Of a stretch of 64,000 nt of DNA, positions 23,170-33,841 are shown one piece after another. The DNA lies in the NCBI GenBank assembly GCA_032718475.1, contig JAUCBJ010008729.1, forward strand, positions 1 to 64,000. Reading direction: 5' to 3'. The stretch's first letter is position 1. Each line of letters starts with the position of its first letter. The notes beneath the pieces were generated by a model, which did not search any database, was not told where the DNA came from, and saw only the letters and a list, made by a program, of their open reading frames with translations. This stretch comes from Nemertoderma westbladi (lineage: Eukaryota > Xenacoelomorpha > Nemertodermatida > Nemertodermatidae). A program made the translations under genes and the position numbers.

Positions 23170-24210
23170 TTAGGGTGAATGTCCAGCTAGCCATCTCCTT
23201 AACTCTTTGTCACCTATAAATCGTTGATAGTCTGACAGATAGATGTCAATGGCGTCCTTCTTCTGAGGTTTCTCTGATGTCGCTTCGCTTTCCACCTGAG
23301 AAAAGGTAGTGTCTGTTGATTCTCCGTCGGTTGAGCGCTCAGTTAGCTGAATTTTCCATTGGGTCGTCCCTTGGACTTTAAGACCTACCCGTTGGAACCA
23401 AGTCTTTACGGCAACTTGCAACGACGTGTCTTGGCTTCTCTTCGAGGCTTCCTCAAAGGCTGATAGGATTAGTCTGATTCTTAGGATTCTTTCTCGAACT
23501 TGATAAAGCAGCTCTCCCTGCTCTTGAGGTCCTTGGGGTTGTTGAAACAGTTGTTCCTCTAATCGCTCCAGAGAGCTGAAGAATCCTTGTACATATCCGG
23601 CTGCCGACCTCTTCCACACAGCTGGATCTCTAGTGTCCTTTACCACTCCCATCCTGTATAAGTCTTCCCAGGCAGCTTCCGATAAGTTAAACGGGAGTCT
23701 GGGTCCGCGGAAGTTCCATTGCGTCTCGACAATAGACTTTAGTTCCTCCATTGTGTATCCCGCATAACTGTCCTTGGTCGATCGCTTACTTCTCGCCCAA
23801 TTGATTTGATGTTCCTCCACCGCAATCAATACCCTAGTGAGTACGGCTTCAGGAAGAATGAGAAGTGGATCTGAATAAACTGCATCTGCCATCTTTGCTC
23901 CGCGCTCGGGTGTCAACTCTACAGTATCTGAACTACTGGAGCTATCGGGCCGCTGAGAAATAAGTTCTCGGTTCGAGTGTTGCTGCTGTTTAACAGCTGC
24001 CTCTTGGTCCCGCTTGACTTGAGCCCGAGTGCCTATGATAGACCTACGGTGCTTTACTAGCCTAGGGTCTCATACTACTACTGAAGGGATGACTTTTCTT
24101 ACAGTAGGAGGGGACTTGAACTTTGGTCTCAAATGTTCGGTACTCCTGTCGGAGTCGCAGACTGTTGTTTCTAGGAGACTATCTGATAGAGTTTGCTTTG
24201 TGTCAGCCAT
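23170..24210 (-). pseudogene. Element A gag, N-terminal part
   Basis: The frame begins at the ATG at 24,208-24,210 (MADTKQTLSDSLLET) and ends at 23,170, with one in-frame TGA at 24,070-24,072. The following gag frame at 23,150 is +1 to it and open from about 23,190, so the two pieces overlap slightly. The text includes LILPEAVLTRVLIAVEEHQI and a Glu/Gln-rich helix. No known domain is recognised. Element B has an unrelated-looking acidic N-terminal ORF in the same position, also separated from the main gag by a frame change. Confidence 0.65.
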
Positions 24211-26171
24211 GTTTGATTGTACAGTTGAATGCCTACTACTATAATGACAGTTAAAGCAAGTCTAGTAAATCAGTATCAACTGTTAGCCTAGTAATTAATT
24301 ACCGATATCGTTACTCAATGTAACGCGATATATATATAATATATTAGAATACCGGTATACACTTATAGTATATATATAAGTATTATTACAGACTAGGGTT
24401 TGTCACAGAATACCGGTATATAATTTCAGCATAAATATATAGAAATATATATAATAAGCCTACCGTGAATACCGGTATACAGCATACACTTATAGTATAT
24501 ATAAGTATGATTATAGAATAGAATTAATTACAGAATACCGGTATATAATTTCAGCTTAAATTTATAGAAATAAATATAATAAGCCTATCGTAAATACCGG
24601 TAATGTCAATTATTTTACGATGCCTAAATTTTTGAATTTTAGGGTTACTTTCCTTTACTTTATTACTGTTATTAAGCAGTAGTCCAACTGATGTTAAGAC
24701 CTAATTGATGTATAACAGGCCTACTATTTTATAAATTGGTTTGAGTTGATTTATAATATATATATAACCGTATAATGGGTTTTTGACAATATTTGAAATA
24801 AATATTATTATTTCTGGTAAGGAGTCACTACACAGAAGCTGAACGCTCTCAGTGGAGTGCTACTTGTTGGACACTAAAACAAATAATTATACTTGACTAA
24901 GTTACTTATTACTACAAATTACATACAATTACTGGGCGAGATTTCAATCTCTAATAAACACAAAAATTACACGTACAAATTTTAGGGTAATTTTACAGGA
25001 AATCTAGAAACCAGCCTAACAAGGGGTTAGAATTTCTGGTTATTACAACGGACAGGATACTACGGTATTTGAAAATAATTAAGCAGTAGTAAATAAATTG
25101 CGTTGTCCAGATAAGAAAATACCACCATCTGACGACTTATAGTCTTTAGCTGTACAGCTCTATAAGTACTACGTTATGTACCCGGAGTGTTCTTACCTAG
25201 AAGTTAATTACCGCAGCCAACCAGAGCTAACGTGCCTATTAACCACTTTACAACACAAATATACTGCCTACACACTAATTACCTTCGGAAAGTACTGTAC
25301 ACTAAACCCTAAAGTAGGTACAAGTACTTATACAACAAATAACCAGCAGTTAAAAATACTTGTACAGCTAAAAGAACCACGGTATCTGCTGGAGTGACTA
25401 GAGCATAAAATCACCAGTCTTTACCTACGCCAAGCAGCCCTGATGTAGTACCGGGGTTAATTTAACTATAACGGTATATATAACAAGCACAATTACTGTA
25501 GGAATAAACTTGGGGAGTTATGTATGTTGCGAATACTCGTATATACTCTGAATAATAAATATTACGCTATCCGTGCAGACTACACAAACAAAATACAAAC
25601 TAAACGCTGGCAGACTACTATCAAGCCTAAATAAACTACAGTATATGCAGACTCCGGAATGGTTAGTTAGTATGCGTTCTAACCGAGTAGTACGACTTAT
25701 TCTTTCGGGGGGGATTTACCTTACAGCACTGGATGCCCCCACCTTCCTAACTAGTACTTTATTGGACATACACTCTACACACACTGCAATCTCTTCAGAC
25801 TCAACAACAGTCAGACAACAATCCAGCCTACAAATTATTTGTACAATTTGAGCGGGCTTACACGCCTTCTGCTCAATATTACACTTACAAATAAATAAAA
25901 CTGACAGAAATAAATAAGCTCTAAAAGAAACAAGGGGTGTACAGTCCCTAATCTCTTAAACAGCCTACCAATATACAATATCACAATCGAAATAATACTG
26001 GTACCGGTAAGTACCGGTTCGGGTGGCTAGGTAGTTAGGCCTACAGGTTACCATCCGACCGGTACAGTCGAATTTATTGCCTACGTGCAATCAAAACAAA
26101 AAATCTATTATTGTTCTTACCAGAACAATAGACAACTATATTTTTGTTTCTAAAATTTGAAAATCTATTAT
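24211..26171. other. Element A leader between 5' LTR and gag
   Basis: About 2 kb without a supported gene. It includes a roughly 125-bp tandem duplication at 24,346-24,600 built around ACCGGTAT and ATATATAAGTAT. The sequence next to the LTR (26,171 downward on the minus strand) does not obviously match the 3' end of a tRNA, so no primer-binding site is called. AAATCTATTATTGTTC occurs twice (26,101 and 26,161), the second copy running into the LTR. Confidence 0.6.
24346..24602. repeat. Two-copy tandem repeat of about 125 bp with ACCGGTATA motifs
   Basis: Both copies contain ATACCGGTATA, CACTTATAGTATATATA, AGAATACCGGTATATAATTTCAGC and AATATAATAAGCCTA in the same order. The repeat lies in the leader of element A and may form long hairpins, because ATACCGGTAT is itself a palindrome. 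Confidence 0.8.
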
Positions 26172-26457
26172 TGTTCGCGCTTTCAGACCTTTAGCAGTTT
26201 AACCTGCCAATTTTAGGTGTCCTCTTGTTTATAAATCGACTTTAGCCTATAACAACTATTTAATGCACATGAAGTAACATTAGCCGAAGCCAGTCTATGC
26301 GCGATCATTCACCCACAGTTAAGGGAGACTGGATTCGGATGCTTTGAAAGGATTGCGGTGCAGACCTACGGTATTATTCGATTGATAGTTACTATATAAT
26401 CTCTGACAATGTTATTCACTTTCGGGGAAATATTAACAGTTCCTTTAGGACGTGGCG
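26172..26457 (-). repeat. Element A, 5' LTR (right), inner 286 bp
   Basis: This matches 10,132-10,417 of the left LTR with a few substitutions. It is cut at TGGCG (26,453-26,457) by element B. The rest of the LTR resumes at 45,795. Confidence 0.95.
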
Positions 26458-28654
26458 TGATAAACAACCGCGACCTCTATACTAACAGCAGAACCGTTGA
26501 ACAGACAAATACCCGTATACCTCTCTGCCAACCTAATGACTGTAATGAGCTCTCGCCTAACCAATAACAGAATAAGACACAAAGACTGCACTACTGTTAA
26601 GTAAAGGGGATCAGGAGCGTGATATTACTAAATTGTAAGGGTTGCTAAATACAAAACCGCTACTTATCGTTAGATGGCGCTAATCTGCCGTACGCTAATA
26701 TATTTACTAAATTTACACAACTCCTGCAAAATCGCTTGTTCCTTTCTCTACCGATCGCTCGATAGAGAGCTAACTGTTCGAATCTATGAGCCACGCGGGA
26801 ATAACCAAAACAATAAACCCGAGTCGGCTCCCTAAGCTTACTTAAGACGAGTGCGAGAGGCCTTGCACTCAGAGTATTCTTACGCCTAATTTTATCACTA
26901 TTAAAGCACGCTATTACCTACGTCTTTCTAATCGCGAATACTGGAGGTTCCCTAACGTAATGTGTGAATGCGAGAATATTTAAATATCAAAACGGTACAG
27001 TATCTGTTCCTACGTAAATAACATCACTCCGGGTCTAAAATCGCCTGCAGCTGGCTTTAGACCAGCAAATTACTAGCGTATCGTGCGTACCGAATAGTAC
27101 AATCTAGCTGATTGCCCGCTAATGCAAATAACCGCTCAGCGTGAATAGTTTACAGTACTCTAATTATTACTTTAGCTACTCTCCGCTATGCTGCGTACTA
27201 ATTCTTAATTTTTACTAATTAATTACAGTCACAAATATTTAACAGCGTACTAATTACTAAGAGTTCCAGAATACGTAATTCTAATTTATTACGCAACAAG
27301 TTTCGCTAGTAATAGCCTAAATTTGCCGTATTACTTTGACCTAATCAGTAACCAATTATTGTAACTAAGAAATAGAAATCAATCAAAGAAAAGGGGGGCG
27401 CCTACCTAAACATTCATAATCATAGGCACACTTCAATAACACACCAATCAGCGTTCACAGTTCGCAATTATGCAGTTAACTACTGTATAGTCCACAATTA
27501 TGCGACTCACTATTCGTACTCTACATTTAACGTTATACGCTCTAATACGCTGTAACACGTGCAGGCCTCTCCCGGGTACATATGGGACTCCTAACTAACC
27601 TGATTCCTGCCCCCTAATACTAAATAGAGACGAAACCTGGATCATCAGCCCCCTAATTACTGTACCGGCGATAGGTCTGCCCGTTGCACGCAAGTTGCCC
27701 GACCCCCGCCAGCGTTGCCTGCCTTTGAATCCTCTGCTCTCCCTTAGTCGCTCAACCCCCCGATGTGCCCACCGCCCACTGGCGCCTTAGCCCTCCATTA
27801 TGCTAATAGCTACCGTAGCGGCGCATGCAAATCACAAAGTCTGACAGTCTCAGGAATCCCTTAGGATTATTGCGCAGAAAAGAATCACATAGAACCATTA
27901 ATCAAAAGGTAGAAATCATAGTTCAGTTGTAATTAGCAGTAATCGACAGGAATTAATTGAGAAACACAAGCAAGAGTAATCGCACTAGCAAATCATTCCA
28001 AGAAATTAATCAAATTAGCAAATTGCAGAAAAATACAAGTATCAAGAAAAACAGTAAGACAGGTGCTAGGGCTAGGTGTCATGTGATGATAGGCTCTACC
28101 GGCACACCGCCAATTTATAGGTGATCCAGATGGGGTGATGCAATAGGGTGACTCAATCGCTTTCTTATTGGCTCTCCAGTCCGTGCTAGCACTAGACCAA
28201 CCTGGAAGCAGCTAGTCCAATAAGGAGGCCGGATTGTAGCCCTATTTGCTCCCCTTCCTCGAATTATTACCATATATGGTAATGGTTCACGTCTCTGGCT
28301 GCTGAATGGCCAGGACAGCGTCCCTATATGCTAGCCCTACTAAAGCTAATATCAGCAAGCACGGAATCCAGGGTCCGAATAAACTTACCCTGGAACTATC
28401 TACATATAACCTAATACAAAATTACGTAGGTAGGGCTACATACTATACAAAATGGATGGATTCAAATATATGGGTGTTTCGATTTCCCTATCTAAATACC
28501 ACTGCGTTATTATGCCTTATCTAAAATATCATGCTGCACAACGGACTAATATTACATACAGTATAACGGACTAATATTGCATACTGCATAACGGACTAAT
28601 ATTGCATACTGCATGATGACTAATATTATGGATACAGCGCCATATACCGTAACA
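26458..28654 (-). repeat. Element B, 3' LTR (left, 2197 bp)
   Basis: Compared with the other LTR it lacks 6 bp near 27,450, 12 bp near 27,707 and 1 bp near 28,085, and has substitutions near 26,590, 27,536 and 28,130. Immediately inside (28,655-28,661) is CCGCTCC, the reverse of a GGAGCGG polypurine tract. Near its right end, 28,550-28,615 holds three units of about 25 bp around AACGGACTAATATTGCATACTG. Confidence 0.95.
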
Positions 28655-29265
28655 CCGCTCCAAGGGAAATCATACAATGTTTCCCTCCAATTGTAGAAGA
28701 GTATAAGGTGATGTATACAAAACAAAATAAATTTCTTCCAACCAATCTAAATAACATAATAATTCTACTATTTACAAATATTGCCATAGATATTGCATAA
28801 TGAATTTACATACAAATTAAAATTACAAAATATTGTTTCTCGTTCGTTCTACATAATGATTACTACATACAAAATTAAATTACAAAATATTACTTCCTTT
28901 ATTTACTTACAAATTGACGATCTACATATTGAAATGAAACATGGCTAGGACAATGTCCCCCATTTCCCATCTCAAATTAACAAGCAATATTAACAAGATA
29001 AACTAAATATAAACGTATTTGAGGCTAAATTTTTAACTAAATTGCATTAAAGGCCGATAATCAAATTAAATATAAAATACGTAATAATTTCTTTCATTTT
29101 CGGACTTTACTTAATTTCTTATAAAAAACGCAAATCATCTTGGTTTGATGATTGCTAGGACAAGTGAAAGGAGTAAGCCAAACCCGCAGGTTTGTCTCCC
29201 CAATCACTTCCTTCGCCTCTCTCATAATATAAATTCAAATAATTATGCAACTAGTGTATATGAGT
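28655..29265. other. Element B 3' untranslated region
   Basis: An AT-rich stretch between the ORF3 region and the 3' LTR. No gene is seen. One copy of the element-B palindrome is at about 29,178-29,193 (CCAAACCCGCAGGTTTG). Confidence 0.6.
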
Positions 29266-29592
29266 CTAGTCGGATATTTCTAAAATGCTACAATATACAT
29301 CAGAGCGACGATCATGTATATATCTAGAGTCTGTCGCCCTGTGATACGATGCATTAACAACCCGCTCCTGGGTTCTTCGGGCTCGCTCCTCTCTTTCGCC
29401 CTCTGCCCAGATACACCAGTCGTCCTCTAGTCGACTCTGTTGACGGCGTCCGTGAGGCGTCACTCCCCGGAACCGGCGACGACGTTCCCTGAGCCCCGAC
29501 AGACTCCCGGCTCGCACTTCTCCCTCGGCCTCATCCCAATTGTCGCGCTCCCGTGGTCGCTTCCGCCAACTCTTCCTTCTGCAGTTGCACAC
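29266..29592 (-). other. Open frame overlapping the end of ORF3 in element B
   Basis: A 108-codon Arg/Glu-rich frame overlaps the last 62 bp of ORF3 and continues to 29,266. It could be the original C-terminal tail of ORF3 reached by a frame change, since element A also carries its basic tail in a shifted frame. It could also be chance, because Arg-rich frames are common opposite Ser/Pro-rich DNA. No domain is recognised. Confidence 0.25.
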
Positions 29593-32500
29593 GCGCTTTC
29601 TCAGACGCCCCCTGCGCCTTGCGCTGCAACCGCTGCGCTTCTATAATCGAATGGTAGTGGTCGTCCTTGACTTGACGCTTGTCTTGGACCTCTCCTCCTG
29701 GTTCTTTCCGCGAGCCTCGCGCTCCAGCGGTCGTCGCTGTGGTCGCTGCGATCCTTTGCTCTCGTATCCTCTCAGCGGTCAATGAACCCACTGGCACATG
29801 AGTCAACAAGAATTCGTTGCGGTACTGTATAGCCGCCATCCTCCAATCTCCTCGCGCGCGTACCACCTTTCTAGTCTCCGTAAATACACCCTTCGTAATG
29901 CGATCGCAAATGGCAACGAAGTTCCATGTGTACTTATTGTCCATGTTCAATTGTCTGAAGTACTCTCGAACTACGATAACTCCAGTGTTCTGTGGAAGGT
30001 CTTGAGCAGTTAGGATGAGCTCCTGATATTGTGGTAGCGATTGTAAATATGGCTCGTACGCAACATGCGATGGGTCTACCGCCCAAAACCCATATCCCGC
30101 TTTAAATGGTAACCAACGCATCTGCGCTTGGATATGGTAATCGGCCACACCCTCCCACTTATCTAACATCTCCCGAAGTAGGTTAGCGCTATGGTTTTGA
30201 AAGGAATCATCTCGTAGCTGACATCTTGCGCTACGATGTCCCTTTACCCCGCAATATTCGCATTGAGAAATGAAGACGGTGCACGTATGAAACGAATGGT
30301 CGGTCTCATTACACCAACGGCAGACCTTATGCGCCGCCTCTATTACCGCGTCGCACGACTTTAGATTGTGCCTTGTGCTGCCGCACAATTTGCACCTACG
30401 CGCTTGTGGAAACCAGGCCCTCTCGTATATGAGGTCTCCAATCGGTTTCGCACTTCCTTCTTTCCCAATGTCTAATACGATGTCGTCCTCTCCAGTCAAC
30501 GGTTGTCGATCCGGAACAAAGTAAACATCCTCGCCCTTATCCTCTATCTCCAATATTTCCTCCCGCGTTCGTTTCGGATATGTCTTCTCCACCGGGAGAT
30601 CTACTCCGAACACCTCTACTAAAGTCTCCGGCCAGCCCTCCTTAACAGGTTTATCAGCCTCCGAGTGGAAGGGAGTACCAAACCCGCGGGTTTGATTCCC
30701 GAACCACTTCTCCAAAGCTTCTGGCGTCGGATATTCCATCGACGGTCGGTCTCCCAAATCTCCGATATTCTGTCGATATATTCCTTCGAATATCGCTAAT
30801 CCTCTCCTCACCATCGACGTATTCTCTAACGATTGGTTGAAGAACGGGGTTAAGAAACGCTTCATCACGTCGGATTGGATTCCCCCTTTCGAGCGAACGT
30901 ATTGATCTCCTCCGAATACCAATGGATGACGCTTCAAAACTCGCGCAACGATATCCGCTAATAAACAAGTCACCGTGTTCGACTCAAGCACCAAATAATA
31001 TTGTAGCGACGCACGGGGTGGCGCGCAAATGTTCCAATACACTAACGCTTGCCGCTTGAAGTGGGATTTGAACTCCGCTCCCGGTGGCGTGTTGTATTCG
31101 CCGTACGCCTCCTCGTACTTCTTTTGCGTCTTTAACTTAAAGTCCCAATTATACAACAAGTGTGCTATAAAGCCCATACCAGTCTTGGCAGAGTTGGGAT
31201 ACTCCCTATAAATTCCAATATCCTGTGCCCATAGCAACAATAGCTTGGTGTCGACAAACGGTCTAGGCAATCTATCTTCCAGATCAGTCATGGCGTTGAA
31301 GTCGCTCTCCAAATCGCTCTGGACTCCCGATCCCACCTTGACGTAATCTTGGTTGAGAATAGCCTCTCTAACTTTCTTGGGTAACATCCTGGCGTCGATA
31401 CGCTCCGCTCCGTGCATACCTCCTCGCCTGCATACCTCCAAAATCTGTTCCCTAGGATCCTTTCCCTTCCGATATTGTGTCGTTATGATGGGCTCCGGTC
31501 TCTCTCGATCCGCCCTCACACGCATAAACACATGAGTCACACCATCGGCCGCACGAATCTGAATACACTTGCTGGTCAAGCATTCTTGATGGGACCCTCC
31601 TTCATTGTCGTAGAACATCACCCTCCAATCTTGCAGTGATTCCTCCGTTTTCCTCCACTGACGCTGAATCTCATCTGATGGGGTCCACATGCGCTCGATC
31701 GCCTTGTGGTCATCATATCGGGTATAAGAACCCTTCCTCCTCAGCCACGTCTGGTCTACCTCCTCGTCGTCTGGGAATGTAGCCACCGCGACCCATACCT
31801 TGATGTACTTATCCAACCATCCGAATAACTTACTCTCCTTCCCCGGAGCTCCAATCTTATCCAACGTGTCGTAATCTGTGATCTGCATTGGGACATCACG
31901 CAAGAACTTCGCGCATAAAACTTCCCGTAAACAGTCAACGTTCCAATGGTCCGCCATTCTTACCATCGGCAAGAATCGTATCGCTTCTCGCGACTCCGGA
32001 TGATCTACTAATATCGCAGGTTCGGTGCCGTCGGAATAATACACCGGTCCGGGTTGAGATACGACCTGTGGAACAAATCCGGTCACTCTCCTCGTCTCCT
32101 CTTGATGTCTATCCGCGGTCTTATTATACTCCGCTATCCTGTTCTCAAATAACTCCTTCGCCTTCGCCGCTCGCTCCTCCTGCCGCAACGCGTCTATGTC
32201 GTCCTGATGCTCAGGCGTGAGGCTTCTCACTCGGTGAGGTGAAGTAAACGTAGTCCAGGGACTCGAGAGCTCCAAACCCGCGGGTTTGGTACCCGAGTCC
32301 CGCGCCGCTTCGCGCCGCGCCTCTAGATCCTTGTAGGCTCGGTATAGCGAAATGGCCGCTGCCGTCTCTATCAAACTGGGTGTCGAACAGGGTTTAATCT
32401 CCGTATACGGATCTAATGTCGTAACGGTCGGCGTAATGGGTCTCGGAGGTCGCTTTCCGCTGAAGTCGATACTGATCATCGGGTTGCTCATCGGGTAACC

Positions 32501-33061
32501 TCCCTCGTTATATCTAAGGAATTGGTGAGCTGGACATCGCGTTAATATCGGTTCCGGATGTTGCTCGTCTAATCGGTCGGGAATCGCCACGTCCTGTTTA
32601 TTCATGCATTCACCACACTTGTAGAAGAGCTTGTATACGCTGAAGACTTTCGGCGTCTCCTGATCCTCGCCTCGAGTCCTCCGATACAGATGCATTCCGT
32701 CGAACTGGTCTCGGACTGCAGGTAGAGGCTCCTCATGTCGTAAATACATATTCATATGGTATAGTCGTGCGATTTCCTCGTCCGGATCTGCGCTAATGTC
32801 GCACACGTCCAAAGCAAAGTCGTAGGGATACCGCGTGCGATACTCTTTCCGCAAGACTTCCATCCGGTCCCCCAATGCTCTCATTCTTTCTCTCCGTAAT
32901 TCTTTATCATAACTTGGTTTATACTTCCCGTTCAGCTCCATCACGGACCGCCCATGGTAGTAAACGTTAGAGTCTTTACATCCCGGTCGCGCGAATGGTA
33001 GCTCCGCCTTTTCTCTGGCAGTAAATCCTCTGCGCGGTTGCGCTCTAATATCCCTCTCCAT
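29531..33061 (-). CDS. Element B ORF3: predicted 3'-5' exonuclease-fold protein with zinc knuckles
   Basis: 1176 codons from the ATG at 33,061. Residues 1-400 are unassigned but include a CGEC...RCPAH cysteine cluster (149-179). Residues 475-710 match the layout of DEDD exonucleases of the RNase D/WRN type. Motif I is VMFYDNEGG (D485, E487) followed by CIQIRAADGVTHVFM. Motif II is VKVGSGVQSDL (D583). Then come FVDTKLLLLWA (602-612) and FIAHLLYNWDF. Motif III is YLVLE (Y689, E693), with Glu for the usual Asp. Residues 890-947 hold three knuckles (CKLC, CRWC and CEYC, each with a later His or Cys). The C-terminal third ends in an Arg/Lys/Gln-rich tail. A homologue is in element A and none is found in C. 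Exonuclease activity is inferred, not known. It could instead be an RNA-binding or structural protein. Confidence 0.72.
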   Translation of the reverse strand: MERDIRAQPRRGFTAREKAELPFARPGCKDSNVYYHGRSVMELNGKYKPSYDKELRRERMRALGDRMEVLRKEYRTRYPYDFALDVCDISADPDEEIARLYHMNMYLRHEEPLPAVRDQFDGMHLYRRTRGEDQETPKVFSVYKLFYKCGECMNKQDVAIPDRLDEQHPEPILTRCPAHQFLRYNEGGYPMSNPMISIDFSGKRPPRPITPTVTTLDPYTEIKPCSTPSLIETAAAISLYRAYKDLEARREAARDSGTKPAGLELSSPWTTFTSPHRVRSLTPEHQDDIDALRQEERAAKAKELFENRIAEYNKTADRHQEETRRVTGFVPQVVSQPGPVYYSDGTEPAILVDHPESREAIRFLPMVRMADHWNVDCLREVLCAKFLRDVPMQITDYDTLDKIGAPGKESKLFGWLDKYIKVWVAVATFPDDEEVDQTWLRRKGSYTRYDDHKAIERMWTPSDEIQRQWRKTEESLQDWRVMFYDNEGGSHQECLTSKCIQIRAADGVTHVFMRVRADRERPEPIITTQYRKGKDPREQILEVCRRGGMHGAERIDARMLPKKVREAILNQDYVKVGSGVQSDLESDFNAMTDLEDRLPRPFVDTKLLLLWAQDIGIYREYPNSAKTGMGFIAHLLYNWDFKLKTQKKYEEAYGEYNTPPGAEFKSHFKRQALVYWNICAPPRASLQYYLVLESNTVTCLLADIVARVLKRHPLVFGGDQYVRSKGGIQSDVMKRFLTPFFNQSLENTSMVRRGLAIFEGIYRQNIGDLGDRPSMEYPTPEALEKWFGNQTRGFGTPFHSEADKPVKEGWPETLVEVFGVDLPVEKTYPKRTREEILEIEDKGEDVYFVPDRQPLTGEDDIVLDIGKEGSAKPIGDLIYERAWFPQARRCKLCGSTRHNLKSCDAVIEAAHKVCRWCNETDHSFHTCTVFISQCEYCGVKGHRSARCQLRDDSFQNHSANLLREMLDKWEGVADYHIQAQMRWLPFKAGYGFWAVDPSHVAYEPYLQSLPQYQELILTAQDLPQNTGVIVVREYFRQLNMDNKYTWNFVAICDRITKGVFTETRKVVRARGDWRMAAIQYRNEFLLTHVPVGSLTAERIREQRIAATTATTAGARGSRKEPGGEVQDKRQVKDDHYHSIIEAQRLQRKAQGASEKARVQLQKEELAEATTGARQLG

Positions 33062-33841
33062 TATATTACGCGTATATACATATATATATATCCCAATAAG
33101 TGCCGTTACGTAACCAACTACACTGTGGGTAAATCAGTTAGATGTCGCCGAAGGACAGACCTCCCGAACCCCCCCCGCCTTCCAGCAGTTCAGGTTCGAC
33201 TCTCTAGATCCCGTCTCTTCCTAACTAACTATCCTCTAACCTATTCCCATGCATAGCGCAAAAACTTTGGAGATAAACTGGCCGTGACCAACTCACTTTT
33301 TGATGCCCAAACTACTCCCATTACTCCTACTAAACTACAGTAGTTAGAAAGGACCATAGTCACAATACTCGACTATACCAAACCCACAGGTTTGATAATC
33401 GAACATCACACATCCTGCAAACTACTGAGTGGGGTCCATGTACGCCTCTGGTGCTACTAACCTTTAGCACCTTAGTTGCACTGTTGGCACCAATCTGTGG
33501 AAGTTGCTAAACTCAATTTACACTCCTACGTAATATAGCCATCACCATGGTTTCTAAATGCTATTTTCCAGGCTTCACGACTTTTACTTTTCAAATTACT
33601 GTTTTCTATAGACGAATTTTTCTATAGACGGAAACTAAAACGCGTCTATACACAGCGTCTGGAATTGTCTTGGGTTCACTTCTAATTTTTAAAATTTTCT
33701 AATTTTCCAAAAATTTTGAAAATAAAATTTTGTTTTGATACCCACTAGACAAAACTCAACGCAAATCACCACAACCCCGCTCCTATGCATTTCCTTGTAT
33801 TTGCATACGAGGAATGCATACGAAGTGAGTTGCGTCCAACA
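33062..33841. other. Element B spacer between pol and ORF3
   Basis: About 780 bp without a gene. On the minus strand, 61 bases before the ORF3 start, CTAAC followed by TGATTTACCCACAG (around 33,143-33,123) resembles a branch point and 3' splice site. A palindrome copy is at 33,377-33,394. Confidence 0.5.
33122..33146 (-). promoter_or_regulatory. Candidate 3' splice site upstream of ORF3
   Basis: Reading on the minus strand, TCTAACTGATTTACCCACAG is a good match to an animal branch point plus pyrimidine-rich acceptor, ending at 33,123. ORF3 begins 61 bases downstream. ORF3 is the last gene of a transcript that starts 12 kb upstream, so expression from a spliced mRNA is a reasonable guess. It is not shown by the sequence alone. 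Confidence 0.35.

Noticed and set aside
28306-28524. 72-codon frame repeated at 45,441-45,659
   Set aside because: It is duplicated only because it lies in both LTRs of element B and runs antisense to the element. No domain is visible.
30660-30700. Palindrome copy that looks like a tRNA T-arm (GCGGGTTTGATTCCCGA)
   Set aside because: No A box or cloverleaf is nearby, and other copies of the palindrome lose the resemblance.
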